This document shows, piece by piece, positions 28,325 to 37,018 of a stretch of DNA of 64,000 nucleotides. Every line of letters begins with the position of its first letter. Position 1 is the stretch's first letter. The notes below the pieces were generated by a model, which saw nothing but the letters and a program-made list of their open reading frames with translations, made no database searches and was not told where the DNA came from. Source of the stretch: Mycolicibacterium chubuense NBB4 (GTDB taxonomy: Bacteria > Actinomycetota > Actinomycetes > Mycobacteriales > Mycobacteriaceae); contig NC_018027.1 of assembly GCF_000266905.1 (NCBI RefSeq), forward strand, positions 3,162,001 through 3,226,000, in the 5' to 3' direction. The translations under genes were made by a program, and so were the position numbers.

Positions 28325-29308
28325 CTAACCCGCGGTGACGAAGCCCTTGGACACCATCCAGTCGCGCGCCACCACACTCGGGTCGCGCCCCTCGACGTCA
28401 ACCTGCTTGTTGAGGTCGATGATCACGTCGTTGGTCAGCGCCGCGGTCACCGGCGCGGTCACCGCGGCGATCTCGGGGTGGGCGTCGAAGAACGGGCGCT
28501 TCATCGTCACCGACGGGTTGTAGTGCGCGAAGAACTGCTTGTCGTCGGTCAGCACCGTCAGGTTCAGCGCGGCGATGCGTCCGTCGGTGGTGAACACCTC
28601 GCCGAAGTCGCACTGGGTGCCGTCGGCGGTGGCCTGATAGATGATGCCGACCTGCAGGATCGGCGTCTGTGCCCGGGCCGGGTCGAATCCGTAGGCGGCC
28701 GCCATGCCGGGGAATCCGTCCTGGCGGGCGCGGAATTCGGTGTCCACGCAGGTGCGGGCCGCCGCCGGGTCTCGCTTGACCAGTGCGGCGTAGTCGGAGA
28801 GCGTCCGGACCCCGGTGCGCTCGACCGTCCGCGTGCTCGCGGCCAGCGCGTAGGTGTCGTCCATCGGGCCCGGGTCGAGCCACACCATGTCGTTGCGTGC
28901 CAGGTCCTCGTCGCGGACGGCCTCGAATTGCTTGCGGCTGTTGGGAATCGGCTTCTCGTGCCCGAGGTAGTTGATCCACGCATTACCGGTGAACTCGTAG
29001 GCGACGTCGACCTGACCGGAAAGCTGTGCGCCCCTGGTGCTTCGGGACCCGACGATGCCCGTCAGATCCCGGACGTCGGCGCCGGCGGCGGCCAGCGTGT
29101 ACTCGAGGATGTAGCCCAGGATCACCTGCTCGGTGTACTCCTTGGAGCCCACGGTGATCTTGGCCCCTTCCAGTCCGGGGGTCGGCTTGATCGACCCCGG
29201 CCCGACCTCCAGTGGCACCGCGCTGCCCGAACCCAGGCCGCACGCGGTCAGCACCACCGCGACGGTCGTCAGCATCGCGCTGAGCGCGCGCCTGCGGCGG
29301 GCCGTCAT
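28325..29308 (-). CDS. proX: Osmoprotectant ABC transporter, substrate-binding lipoprotein
   Basis: A 327-residue lipoprotein of the OpuCC/ProX type that captures glycine betaine, choline, carnitine or similar osmolytes. The signal peptide has lipobox LTAC (Cys near residue 23). The mature domain begins KITVGSKEYTEQVILGYI, the family hallmark, and contains DVAYEFTGNAW. It is the last gene of the operon, overlapping the permease stop/start by 4 bp. Its ligand could connect to the betaine-degrading operon at 55-64 kb. Confidence 0.9.
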   Translation of the reverse strand: MTARRRRALSAMLTTVAVVLTACGLGSGSAVPLEVGPGSIKPTPGLEGAKITVGSKEYTEQVILGYILEYTLAAAGADVRDLTGIVGSRSTRGAQLSGQVDVAYEFTGNAWINYLGHEKPIPNSRKQFEAVRDEDLARNDMVWLDPGPMDDTYALAASTRTVERTGVRTLSDYAALVKRDPAAARTCVDTEFRARQDGFPGMAAAYGFDPARAQTPILQVGIIYQATADGTQCDFGEVFTTDGRIAALNLTVLTDDKQFFAHYNPSVTMKRPFFDAHPEIAAVTAPVTAALTNDVIIDLNKQVDVEGRDPSVVARDWMVSKGFVTAG

Positions 29309-30090
29309 CGCAGCCCTCTGGGACCGAGGTAGAACTCCGCCAGCCCGCCCAGCCAGTCGACGAGCAGCGCCAGGCAGACGGCCAGCACGCTGCCCAGGAT
29401 CAGGGTCACGTTGTCCTGCAGCTTGTAGCCCGTGTCGATCAGAATGCCCAGCCCGCCGGCGTTGACCAGGAAGGACAGTGTCGCGGTGCCGACCGCCAGC
29501 ACCAGCGAGGTCCGCAGGCCGGCGAGGATGAACGGCACCGCGAGCGGCAGTTCGACACGCGCCAGCAGCCCGCCCCGGGACATGCCCTGACCCAGCCCGG
29601 CGTCGATGTAGGAGCGGTCGACCTGATCGATGCCCAGAATGGTGCTCGACAGCACCGGCAGCAGTGAATACAGCGCGATCGGCAGCACGCCGATCCAGAA
29701 GCCGGTCTCGGCGGTCAGCAGGAACAGCAGCACCAGCAGACCGATGGCGGGTGCGGCCTGGCCGATGTTGGCGATACCGATGAACAGCGGGCGCAGCACT
29801 CGTGCGCCGGGCCTGGTCACGAGGATGCCGAGGGGCACTCCCACCAGCAGCACGATCGCGGTCACCGCCGCGGTGATGAGCAGGTGCTGCCAGATCAGCG
29901 TGGCGACGTTGGCCGCGTTGATGTTCTCCTGCTGCGTGGCGGTCAGCTCCCGGTCGAACGCCCAGAAGATCACCGCAGCACCGACGACGAGCACCAGCAC
30001 GGGCTGGATGAACAACCGGATCCGCTCAGCCGCCGTGGTGGCGGGAGCTCCCGGCTTCGTGGCCGCCCCGGTGTCGGTGGCGACGCTCAC
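29305..30090 (-). CDS. proZ: Osmoprotectant ABC transporter permease
   Basis: A 261-residue membrane permease. An N-terminal cytoplasmic tail is followed by about six transmembrane helices, with the EAA-like cytoplasmic loop IDAGLGQGMSRGGLLARVELPLAVPFI used to contact the ATPase. Start (GTG) and stop overlap the flanking genes by 4 bp, so the operon is tightly coupled. Similar to ProZ/OpuCD; it pairs with the second permease at 31256-31903. Confidence 0.9.
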   Translation of the reverse strand: MSVATDTGAATKPGAPATTAAERIRLFIQPVLVLVVGAAVIFWAFDRELTATQQENINAANVATLIWQHLLITAAVTAIVLLVGVPLGILVTRPGARVLRPLFIGIANIGQAAPAIGLLVLLFLLTAETGFWIGVLPIALYSLLPVLSSTILGIDQVDRSYIDAGLGQGMSRGGLLARVELPLAVPFILAGLRTSLVLAVGTATLSFLVNAGGLGILIDTGYKLQDNVTLILGSVLAVCLALLVDWLGGLAEFYLGPRGLR

Positions 30091-31259
30091 GTCGGCTCGT
30101 CCTGGGAATCGGTGGCCGCTTCGGCTTCGGCCCGGAGCCGGGTGATCGTGTCGATGAGCGTGTCCAGCGTGACGACGCCCTCGTACCGGCTACCGGGTCC
30201 GACCACGACGGCCGACGCATGCTGCTCGGCGAGGATCGCCTCGAGCGCGTCTTCGAGCGTGGAGTGCGTGCTCACCACGTCGAGGGACTCCACCGCCTCG
30301 GCCAGCGATCCCGCGTGCCGCAGGCCCCGCTCGCGGACCCAGCTGACCGGCCGCTCGCGGTCGTCGAGCACCACCGCCCAGTCGTGCTCGCTTGCCGCGA
30401 TCACCGACCGGACGTGCTCCACGGTGTCGCCGCGGTGCACCGACGGCCGCGTCTCCAGGGCGACGTCCTTGATGCGCAGCAGCCCGAGCTGCCGCAGCGA
30501 CGCACCGGAGCCGACGAAGCCCGCGACCGTCTCGTCGGCCGGGCTGGCGAGGATGTTCTGCGGCGTGTCGTACTGCAGCACGGCGGACTGCTGCCCGAGC
30601 ACGGCGATCCGGTCGCCGAGCTTGACCGCCTCCCCGAAGTCGTGGGTCACGAACACGATGGTCTTGCGCAGATCGCTCTGCAACCGCAGCAATTCGTCCT
30701 GCAGAGAGCTGCGGGTGATCGGGTCGACGGCGCCGAACGGCTCGTCCATGAGCAGCACCGGCGGATCCGCGGCCAGCGCCCGCGCCACCCCGACGCGCTG
30801 CTGCTGACCACCCGAGAGTTGACGCGGAAACCGTTCGGCGTACTGAGACGGCTCGAGTCCGACCAGGTCGAGGAGTTCGTCGACGCGGTCGGCGATCCGC
30901 TTGCGGTCCCAGTTCAACAGGCCGGGCACCAGGCCGACGTTCTGCCGGATCGTCATGTGCGGGAACAGCCCCGCCTGCTGGATGGCGTAGCCGATCGAGC
31001 GCCGCAGTTCGGTGGGCTTGATCGACAACGCGTCCTTGTCACCGATCAGGATCCGGCCCGAGGTCGGCTCGCTGAGCCGGTTGATCATCCGCATCGTGGT
31101 GGTCTTGCCGCACCCCGATGGACCCACGAACACGACGATCTCGCCGGCGGGGATGTCGAGCGACACATCGTCGACGGCGGGCTGTGTAGACCCGGGGTAG
31201 ACCTTCGACACGTGGTCGAGTTCGATGCGCACCCCGGTGGGTTCGGATTGGACGGTCAC
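30087..31259 (-). CDS. proV: Osmoprotectant ABC transporter ATPase with tandem CBS domains
   Basis: A 390-residue ATP-binding subunit. Walker A is GPSGCGKTTT, the signature is LSGGQQQRVGVARAL, and Walker B is LLMDEPFGAVD. After the ATPase domain (about residues 10-260) come two CBS modules (about 275-375), which in OpuA-type ATPases sense ionic strength or cyclic nucleotides and gate transport. The GTG at 31259 is selected because it overlaps the upstream permease stop (GTGA). Confidence 0.92.
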   Translation of the reverse strand: MTVQSEPTGVRIELDHVSKVYPGSTQPAVDDVSLDIPAGEIVVFVGPSGCGKTTTMRMINRLSEPTSGRILIGDKDALSIKPTELRRSIGYAIQQAGLFPHMTIRQNVGLVPGLLNWDRKRIADRVDELLDLVGLEPSQYAERFPRQLSGGQQQRVGVARALAADPPVLLMDEPFGAVDPITRSSLQDELLRLQSDLRKTIVFVTHDFGEAVKLGDRIAVLGQQSAVLQYDTPQNILASPADETVAGFVGSGASLRQLGLLRIKDVALETRPSVHRGDTVEHVRSVIAASEHDWAVVLDDRERPVSWVRERGLRHAGSLAEAVESLDVVSTHSTLEDALEAILAEQHASAVVVGPGSRYEGVVTLDTLIDTITRLRAEAEAATDSQDEPT

Positions 31260-31903
31260 CGAATGCCTTTCGACGTGGTGAGGCGCCCGACCAACACGAG
31301 TATCGCGTCGAGCGCCAGGGCGAGGACGACGATCAGCAGGGTGCCGCTGAGCGCCATCGGCAGGGCTGTCGGGCTGCCCACCCGGGCCAGGCCGGCGAAG
31401 ATCAGGTTGCCCAGGCCGGGGCCTTTGACGTAGGCCGCGATGGCCAGCACCCCCATCGACATCTGGGTGGACAGCCGCATCGCCGACAGGATCGCCGGCC
31501 AGATCAGCCGTAACTCCACCCGCGTCAGCGTCGTCAATCGCCCCATGCCGATCCCGCGCGCTGCGTCGGTCAGGGCCGGGTCGATGCCGCTCAGCCCGAC
31601 GATCGTGTTGCGGATGATCGGCAGCAGCGAGTACAGCACCAGAGCGGCCACGCTGGTGATGACCCCGAGCCCGAACAGCGGAATCAGCAGGCCTAGCAGG
31701 GCGAACGCCGGCACCGTGAGGATCACGCTCGACGTGCCGGTCGCCAGATTCGCCGCCAGTGCGTTGCGATAGGTCAGCACGCCGATCAGCACGCCGATGA
31801 CCGTGGCGATGAGCACGCTCTGCACCACGGCGCTGACATGCTGATAGGAATCGAACAGGAGTTGCGGATAGTGCGCAGAGACGTAATCCCACAGGGCACT
31901 CAC
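31256..31903 (-). CDS. proW: Osmoprotectant ABC transporter permease (first operon gene)
   Basis: A 215-residue permease with five to six transmembrane helices and an EAA-like loop (TDAARGIGMGRLTTLTRVELRLIWPAIL). It has a GTG start and is the promoter-proximal gene of the four-gene unit permease-ATPase-permease-binding protein. This differs from M. tuberculosis proXVWZ, where the binding protein comes first. The promoter must lie in 31904-32118. Confidence 0.9.
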   Translation of the reverse strand: MSALWDYVSAHYPQLLFDSYQHVSAVVQSVLIATVIGVLIGVLTYRNALAANLATGTSSVILTVPAFALLGLLIPLFGLGVITSVAALVLYSLLPIIRNTIVGLSGIDPALTDAARGIGMGRLTTLTRVELRLIWPAILSAMRLSTQMSMGVLAIAAYVKGPGLGNLIFAGLARVGSPTALPMALSGTLLIVVLALALDAILVLVGRLTTSKGIR

Positions 31904-32118
31904 TGCGTGGTCCTCACAGGATCTCCCGTCTCCCCGCGCGGAACACGATTCGGTTGTGTGCGCGCATGCCCGTGCGGCGCTGCTGTACTACCCGCTCTCG
32001 ACTCGTGCGAAACGGCTCCGATTGCATTCGCGCTGAACACAAGGATTGGCTGCGGTGCGGCGGTGGTGCACAGTGACCGCGGTCGTGTTCTGGAGGTGGA
32101 GACGCGGCGTCGTTACGA

Positions 32119-32491
32119 GTGGTCAAACTCGGGTCGATCATCGGTGCGCGCATCGACGGGGTCGATCTGGCCTCGGGGGTCGATCCCGCGACCGCCGCAC
32201 AGATTCGCTGCCGCGCTCGGCACGCCGACCACGGCCCACCCGACCGTGACCTTCCGCGGCGCGCGGGTGCTGTTCGGCCACTTCGTCAGGCAGTTCGTCG
32301 GACTCGGGCACACCGAGTCGGCAACGCTGTTCGGCCTGTTTCAGGCGCGGATCACCAAGCTGGAGAACAGCATTCGGTGGAACTGGGAGCTCGGCGATCT
32401 CGCCGTGTGGGACAACCGCGCCACTCAGCACTACGCCGTCGCCGACTACGGCGACAAGTTCCGCAGATTGACCCGGGTGACTCCGGCCGGC
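32119..32491 (+). pseudogene. Degenerate TfdA/TauD-type dioxygenase remnant
   Basis: Two ends of an alpha-ketoglutarate-dependent sulfate-ester/taurine dioxygenase remain. The N-terminal piece (VKLGSIIGARIDGVDL onward) lies in one frame. At about 32207 the homology jumps frame to a fragment ending in HFVRQFVGLGHTES, then SIRWNWELGDLAVWDNRATQ and RRLTRVTPAG. The middle of the family's roughly 290 residues, including the HxD iron-binding motif, is deleted; only the distal His (RATQHYAV) survives. The product cannot be active. The flanks 31904-32118 hold only the divergent ABC-operon promoter region; no other gene is seen. Confidence 0.78.
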
Positions 32492-32507
32492 TCTCGCCGG
32501 CTGACCC

Positions 32508-32786
32508 TCACAGCCGGTACATCTCCCGCGCCATTGCCGCGTCCTCGATGAACGAGTAGTGCGTCGGGTAATGCCGGGGCACCCCCTCCGGTCGCGACGA
32601 CGTGAACAGGGCGCGGACCGCGAGCCGCAGGCTGCGCCGTCCTACGGTCGGGGCCGCCAGGGCCGCGGCCGAACCGAGCAGGACCTCCTGCTCGGTGATC
32701 AGCGGCGGCGGCGGCGCGGCGGCGGTGGCCGGAGCGCCGAGGTCGATGGTCGGCTGGGCTTCGAAATTCGTTGCCAAATCGGTCAT
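32508..32786 (-). CDS. Small conserved-looking protein of unknown function
   Basis: A 92-residue soluble protein. The N-terminal half is Ala/Pro-rich with a PPPPLITEQEVLLGSAAAL segment. The C-terminal half is basic then aromatic: RRSLRLAVRALFTSSRPEG followed by the distinctive HYPTHYSFIEDAAMAREMYRL end. There is no signal, Cys or membrane segment. The ATG at 32786 has GGGAAG about 8 nt upstream; a GTG at 32795 would add three residues. Its codon use is like its neighbours. It is divergent from cobG and directly beyond the dioxygenase remnant. I do not recognise the family. Confidence 0.6.
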   Translation of the reverse strand: MTDLATNFEAQPTIDLGAPATAAAPPPPLITEQEVLLGSAAALAAPTVGRRSLRLAVRALFTSSRPEGVPRHYPTHYSFIEDAAMAREMYRL

Positions 32787-32902
32787 TTCAATCACTTCCC
32801 GATGGAGGTCTCACAGGCCCGGTCCCCGCCGGACCTCTCGATGACCGCCAAGTTACGAGCCCGCGCCATCAAGATCGCGGGTACGTCGCTACGCGTTTCC
32901 GT

Positions 32903-32955
32903 GGTTACCTCCGTGATTGGTACCTGCACCGGCGCACCGGTGTACCTAAGTAACC
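32903..32955. promoter_or_regulatory. Nested inverted repeats in the cobG/small-gene divergent region
   Basis: Outer arms GGTTAC (32903-32908) and GTAACC (32950-32955) enclose an inner imperfect hairpin at 32919-32946 (GGTA...CACCGG, loop CGCA, CCGGTG-TACC). The region 32787-33080 is non-coding between divergent genes. This could be an operator or an RNA leader; no B12-box of a cobalamin riboswitch was found. Confidence 0.4.
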
Positions 32956-33080
32956 GCGATCAGCCTTCTGAGCTGCGGTTTTGCGGGTTCTTCGCCGAGG
33001 TCGCGGGGGCCGTCGCCGGCGCCGGCCGGCCGGATCGGGAGACCAGCAACCGCGGCTTTCAGGCCGGGTACCGTGGACGG

Positions 33081-34205
33081 GTGGCCAGGGCACGGAAGGA
33101 CGACGCTTGCCCGGGTGCGCTGCAGACCCATCACGCCGCCGACGGCGAGCTGGCCCGGATCAGACTGCCCGGCGGAATGGTCACAGCCGGGCAGCTGGAG
33201 GCACTGGCGCTGGCCGCCATCGATCTCGGATCGTCGACCCTCGAGCTCACCTCTCGCGGCAACGTGCAGATTCGCGGTGTCCGCGACGCCGAGGCCGTCG
33301 CCGAACGGCTCACCGGCGCAGGGCTGCTGCCATCGCCGACCCACGAGCGGGTACGCAACATCGTGGCCTCGCCCCTGTCGGGACGCCGCGGCGGGCTGTG
33401 CGACATCCGCGACACCGTGCTCGCGCTCGATTGCGCGGTCCGAAGTGACCCGGAACTCGCGCGCCTGCCGGGCCGATTCCTGTTCGGCATCGACGACGGC
33501 ACGGGCGATGTGTCCGGCCTGGGCGCCGACGCCGGCATCCATGCCGTCGACGACTCGACGTTCGCGGTCCTGCTGGCCGGCCGGGACACCGGGGTGCGGC
33601 TCGACTGCGGCGCCGCCGTCGGCGAGCTGGTCGCGATCGCCCGGCGATTCGCCGGCACCCGCGGAAGTGCTTGGCGGGTGGCCGAACTCGACGATCCAGA
33701 CCAATTGCTCGGGCCGCTTCCGGCGACCGCGCCGGTCGGCAGGACGTGGGCCGCGCGGACCGCTCCCCCGGTCGGCTGGATAGAGCAGACCGACGGGCGT
33801 GTGACGCTCGGTGCCGCCGTGCCGCTCGGCGTGCTCGACGCCCAGGTGGCACGCTATCTGGCTGCGGTCGACGTGCCCGCGGCCGTCACGCCGTGGCGTT
33901 CGGTGCTGCTGTTCGATCTCGAGGAGGGCGTCGCCGACGTCGCGCTGAGGGTGCTCGCCCCGATGGGACTGGTCTTCGACGAGAACTCGCCGTGGCTGTC
34001 GGTGTCGGCGTGCACCGGCAGTCCCGGCTGTGCGCACTCCCGCGCCGACGTGCGCGCCGACGCGGCGGATGCCGTCACGGAATCGGGTCCGACCGGCGGG
34101 CACCGCCACTACGTCGGATGCGACCACGCCTGCGGAAGTCCGGCCGCCGCGACGGTGTTCATCGCCACCGGAGACGGCTACCGGCTGCGTGAGCCCCACC
34201 CGTAG
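33081..34205 (+). CDS. cobG: Precorrin-3B synthase CobG
   Basis: A 374-residue monooxygenase of the aerobic cobalamin pathway that converts precorrin-3A to precorrin-3B. It is a nitrite/sulfite-reductase-like protein: ferredoxin-like half-domains include ELTSRGNVQIRGV, and the [4Fe-4S]/sirohaem-type Cys set is CTGSPGCAHS plus CDHACGSP. The GTG at 33081 gives the usual length; open frame further upstream is not coding. CobG requires O2, so this organism uses the aerobic route. First gene of cobG-cobH-cobIJ. Confidence 0.93.
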   Translation: MARARKDDACPGALQTHHAADGELARIRLPGGMVTAGQLEALALAAIDLGSSTLELTSRGNVQIRGVRDAEAVAERLTGAGLLPSPTHERVRNIVASPLSGRRGGLCDIRDTVLALDCAVRSDPELARLPGRFLFGIDDGTGDVSGLGADAGIHAVDDSTFAVLLAGRDTGVRLDCGAAVGELVAIARRFAGTRGSAWRVAELDDPDQLLGPLPATAPVGRTWAARTAPPVGWIEQTDGRVTLGAAVPLGVLDAQVARYLAAVDVPAAVTPWRSVLLFDLEEGVADVALRVLAPMGLVFDENSPWLSVSACTGSPGCAHSRADVRADAADAVTESGPTGGHRHYVGCDHACGSPAAATVFIATGDGYRLREPHP

Positions 34206-34214
34206 GGTGAGCGG

Positions 34215-34841
34215 GTGCTCGACTACATCCGCGACGCCGGGGAGATCTACCGGCAGTCGTTCGCGACGATCCGCGACGAGGCGGATCTGTCCCGCTTCCC
34301 CGCCGACGTCGCCCGCGTGGTGGTCCGGCTCATTCACACGTGCGGCCAGGTCGACGTCGCCGAGCATGTGGCGTTCACCGGCGACGTCGTCGCGCGGGCG
34401 CACGCCGCCCTGGCCGCCGGCGCCCCGTTGCTCTGCGATTCGTCGATGGTGGCCGCCGGCATCACGCGCCCACGACTGCCCGCCGACAACGAGGTGGTGT
34501 CGCTGGTGGGCGACCCGCGGGCCCCGGAGCTGGCCCGCCGGCTCGGCACCACGAGGTCCGCGGCCGCGGTCGACCTGTGGGCCGAACGGATTCCCGGTGC
34601 GGTGCTCGCCATCGGGAACGCACCCACGGCCTTGTTCCGGCTGCTCGAGCTCGTCGACGAGGGTCTCGCGGCGCCCGCCGCGGTGCTGGGCGGCCCGGTC
34701 GGCTTCGTCGGGTCGGCGCAGTCCAAACAGGAACTGATCGACGATCCGCGCGGCATCGCCTACCTGATGGTGACGGGCCGGCGCGGCGGCAGTGCGATGG
34801 CCGCCGCCGCCGTGAACGCGATCGCGAGCGAACGCGAATGA
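34215..34841 (+). CDS. cobH: Precorrin-8X methylmutase CobH
   Basis: A 208-residue isomerase that moves the C-11 methyl to C-12, forming hydrogenobyrinate. The catalytic His lies in [11 protein letters not shown], and the tight-binding loops [19 protein letters not shown] and [13 protein letters not shown] are strongly conserved. GTG start 9 bp after the cobG stop, and its stop overlaps the next start (ATGA). Length is typical. Confidence 0.95.
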   Translation: MLDYIRDAGEIYRQSFATIRDEADLSRFPADVARVVVRLIHTCGQVDVAEHVAFTGDVVARAHAALAAGAPLLCDSSMVAAGITRPRLPADNEVVSLVGDPRAPELARRLGTTRSAAAVDLWAERIPGAVLAIGNAPTALFRLLELVDEGLAAPAAVLGGPVGFVGSAQSKQELIDDPRGIAYLMVTGRRGGSAMAAAAVNAIASERE

Positions 34842-36316
34842 CCCGCGGCAGCGGAACTCTGTGGGGTGTCGGGCTGGGCCCGGGCGACCCCGAGCTGGTG
34901 ACGGTGAAGGCGGCGAAGGTCATCGCGGCGGCCGACGTCGTCGCCTATCACAGTGCGCGACATGGCCGCAGCATCGCGCGCGCCATCGCCGAGCCGTATC
35001 TGCGCGACGGTCAGATCGAAGAGCACCTGGTGTATCCGGTGACCACCGAGACCGCGCAGCACCCGGGCGGATATGCCGGGGCGATGGAGGACTTCTACCG
35101 CGAGTCCGCCGAGCGCATCGCCGCGCACCTCGACGCGGGCCGCGACGTCGCGCTGCTGGCCGAGGGCGACCCCCTGTTCTACAGCTCCTACATGCACATG
35201 CACACCCGTCTCACGGAGCGTTTCGAGGCGGTGATCGTGCCCGGCGTGACGTCGGTCAGCGCGGCGTCGGCGGCGGTGTCCACACCGCTGGTGCAGGGCG
35301 ACCAGGTTCTGACCATCCTGCCGGGGACGCTGCCCGCCGCCGAGCTCGAACGCAGGCTCGCCGACACCGACGCCGCCGTGATCATGAAGCTCGGCCGCTC
35401 CTATCCTCATGTGCGGCAAGCACTGTCGGCGGCCGGCCGACTCGGCGACGCGTACTACGTGGAGCGGGCCAGCACCTCGACGCAGCGCGTGTTGCCCGCA
35501 GCGGACGTCGATGACGCGTCCGTGCCCTACTTCGCTCTGACGATGCTCGCGGGCCGGTCGCGCCCGCCGGCCGCTCCCGGATCGGTCTCGGTGGTGGGCC
35601 TGGGCCCGGGTGACACCGCCTGGATGACACCGCAGAGCCGCCGCGAGCTCGCCGAGGCCACCGACCTGATCGGGTACGGGCCGTACCTCGACCGCGTCGT
35701 CACGCGGGGGGGCCAGACCCGCCACCCCAGCGACAACACCGACGAGCCGGCCCGCGCCCGGCTCGCGTGCATGCTGGCCGAGCAGGGCCGCGCGGTGGCG
35801 GTGGTGTCATCGGGTGACCCCGGCGTGTTCGCGATGGCCACCGCAGTGCTCGAGGAAGCCAAGCAGTGGCCCGGCGTCGAGGTGCGGGTGATTCCCGCGA
35901 TGACCGCCGCGCAGGCGGTGGCCAGCAGGGTCGGTGCGCCGCTCGGCCACGACTACGCGGTGATCTCGCTGTCCGACCGGCTCAAGCCGTGGGACGTCAT
36001 CGCCCGGCGCCTGACCGCGGCGGCGTCGGCCGACATGGTCCTGGCCGTCTACAACCCGGCGTCGAAGACCAGGACGTGGCAGGTCGGCGCGATGAAGGAC
36101 CTGCTGCTGGAACACCGTGACCCGGGCACGCCCGTCGTCATCGGCCGCGACGTCTCCGGACCGGCGGAGTCGGTGACGGTGGTGCGGCTCGCCGACCTCG
36201 ATCCCGCCGACGTCGACATGCGGTGTCTGCTCATCGTCGGCTCCTCGCAGACGCAGTGGTATTCCGGCGACGGCACCGACCGGGTGTTCACCCCGCGCCG
36301 GTATCCGCAGGTCTGA
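34838..36316 (+). CDS. cobIJ: Bifunctional precorrin-2 C20- / precorrin-3B C17-methyltransferase CobIJ
   Basis: A 492-residue fusion of two SAM-dependent tetrapyrrole methylases. The CobI half begins [16 protein letters not shown] and contains [12 protein letters not shown] and [11 protein letters not shown]. The CobJ half starts near residue 249 with a second [13 protein letters not shown] and has [20 protein letters not shown] and [10 protein letters not shown]. This fusion is standard in mycobacteria (annotated CobI in M. tuberculosis). It acts before and after CobG in the ring-contraction sequence. Confidence 0.95.
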   Translation: MTRGSGTLWGVGLGPGDPELVTVKAAKVIAAADVVAYHSARHGRSIARAIAEPYLRDGQIEEHLVYPVTTETAQHPGGYAGAMEDFYRESAERIAAHLDAGRDVALLAEGDPLFYSSYMHMHTRLTERFEAVIVPGVTSVSAASAAVSTPLVQGDQVLTILPGTLPAAELERRLADTDAAVIMKLGRSYPHVRQALSAAGRLGDAYYVERASTSTQRVLPAADVDDASVPYFALTMLAGRSRPPAAPGSVSVVGLGPGDTAWMTPQSRRELAEATDLIGYGPYLDRVVTRGGQTRHPSDNTDEPARARLACMLAEQGRAVAVVSSGDPGVFAMATAVLEEAKQWPGVEVRVIPAMTAAQAVASRVGAPLGHDYAVISLSDRLKPWDVIARRLTAAASADMVLAVYNPASKTRTWQVGAMKDLLLEHRDPGTPVVIGRDVSGPAESVTVVRLADLDPADVDMRCLLIVGSSQTQWYSGDGTDRVFTPRRYPQV

Positions 36317-36332
36317 CACCCGTCGCGCATCG

Positions 36333-36361
36333 TTGACAGTCGTCAGAACTGCGGGTTAGGG
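36333..36361 (+). promoter_or_regulatory. Promoter/operator for TetR-phosphotransferase pair
   Basis: TTGACA (36333-36338) with a weak -10 (TTAGGG, 36356-36361) at 17-nt spacing places the transcription start at or beside the GTG at 36368, so the mRNA would be leaderless. TGAC-AGTC-GTCA (36334-36345) overlaps the -35 and is a plausible TetR autoregulatory operator. Confidence 0.45.
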
Positions 36362-36367
36362 TCGCGC

Positions 36368-37018
36368 GTGCAGCGAGGGCTCCCGGTGCGGTCACCGACC
36401 GACCGGCGTCAACCGCAGAAGAGCGACCTGCGGCGCAGCGCGATCCTGGAGGCGCTGGACGTCCATCTCCGCGAATCCGGTTTCGACGGACTCAACATCG
36501 CCGACGTCACGCGGCGGGCCGGGGTGACCCGCTCGGCGTTCTACTTCTACTTCGAGAACAAGTCCGCCGCGGTCGCGGCCCTGCTGGAACCGATGTACGA
36601 CGACGGATTCCTCGCCGGCGACATCCTCGCCGACACCGCGCAACCACCGCGCCGGCGCATCCGCGCGATGCTCGAGGCGCTGCTCGACACCGTCGACGAG
36701 CACCGCTACCTGCTCGCCGCGATGCTCGACGCCCGCTCGGCCAGCGCGTCGATCCGCCGGGTGTGGGACGACGCCCGCGAGTCCTTCGTCCCCACGGTCG
36801 CCGGCGTGATCACCGCCGAACGCGCATCCGGGCGCGCACCGGCCGGCCCGGCCGCCGACGTGCTCGCCGGCATGCTCCTCGAATTCAACGACCGCCTGCT
36901 CGAGCGGCACACCGTCGGCGGGAGCCTGACGCGCGCGCAGCTGCTCGAGGGCGCCGAGACGATCTGGCTCCGCACCATCTACGGCACCGTCGGCGACCAC
37001 GGAGAGGCGACCTCGTGA
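36368..37018 (+). CDS. TetR-family transcriptional regulator
   Basis: A 216-residue TetR regulator. The N-terminal HTH (AILEALDVHLRESGFDGLNI, TRRAGVTRSAFYFYFENKSA) is intact with the diagnostic YFYF helix. The remaining residues form a ligand-binding helical domain. Its stop overlaps the phosphotransferase start (GTGA), so it should regulate that gene and itself. The pair occupies the space between cobIJ and cobL where M. tuberculosis carries blaC, sigC, cobK and cobM. Confidence 0.88.
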   Translation: MQRGLPVRSPTDRRQPQKSDLRRSAILEALDVHLRESGFDGLNIADVTRRAGVTRSAFYFYFENKSAAVAALLEPMYDDGFLAGDILADTAQPPRRRIRAMLEALLDTVDEHRYLLAAMLDARSASASIRRVWDDARESFVPTVAGVITAERASGRAPAGPAADVLAGMLLEFNDRLLERHTVGGSLTRAQLLEGAETIWLRTIYGTVGDHGEATS

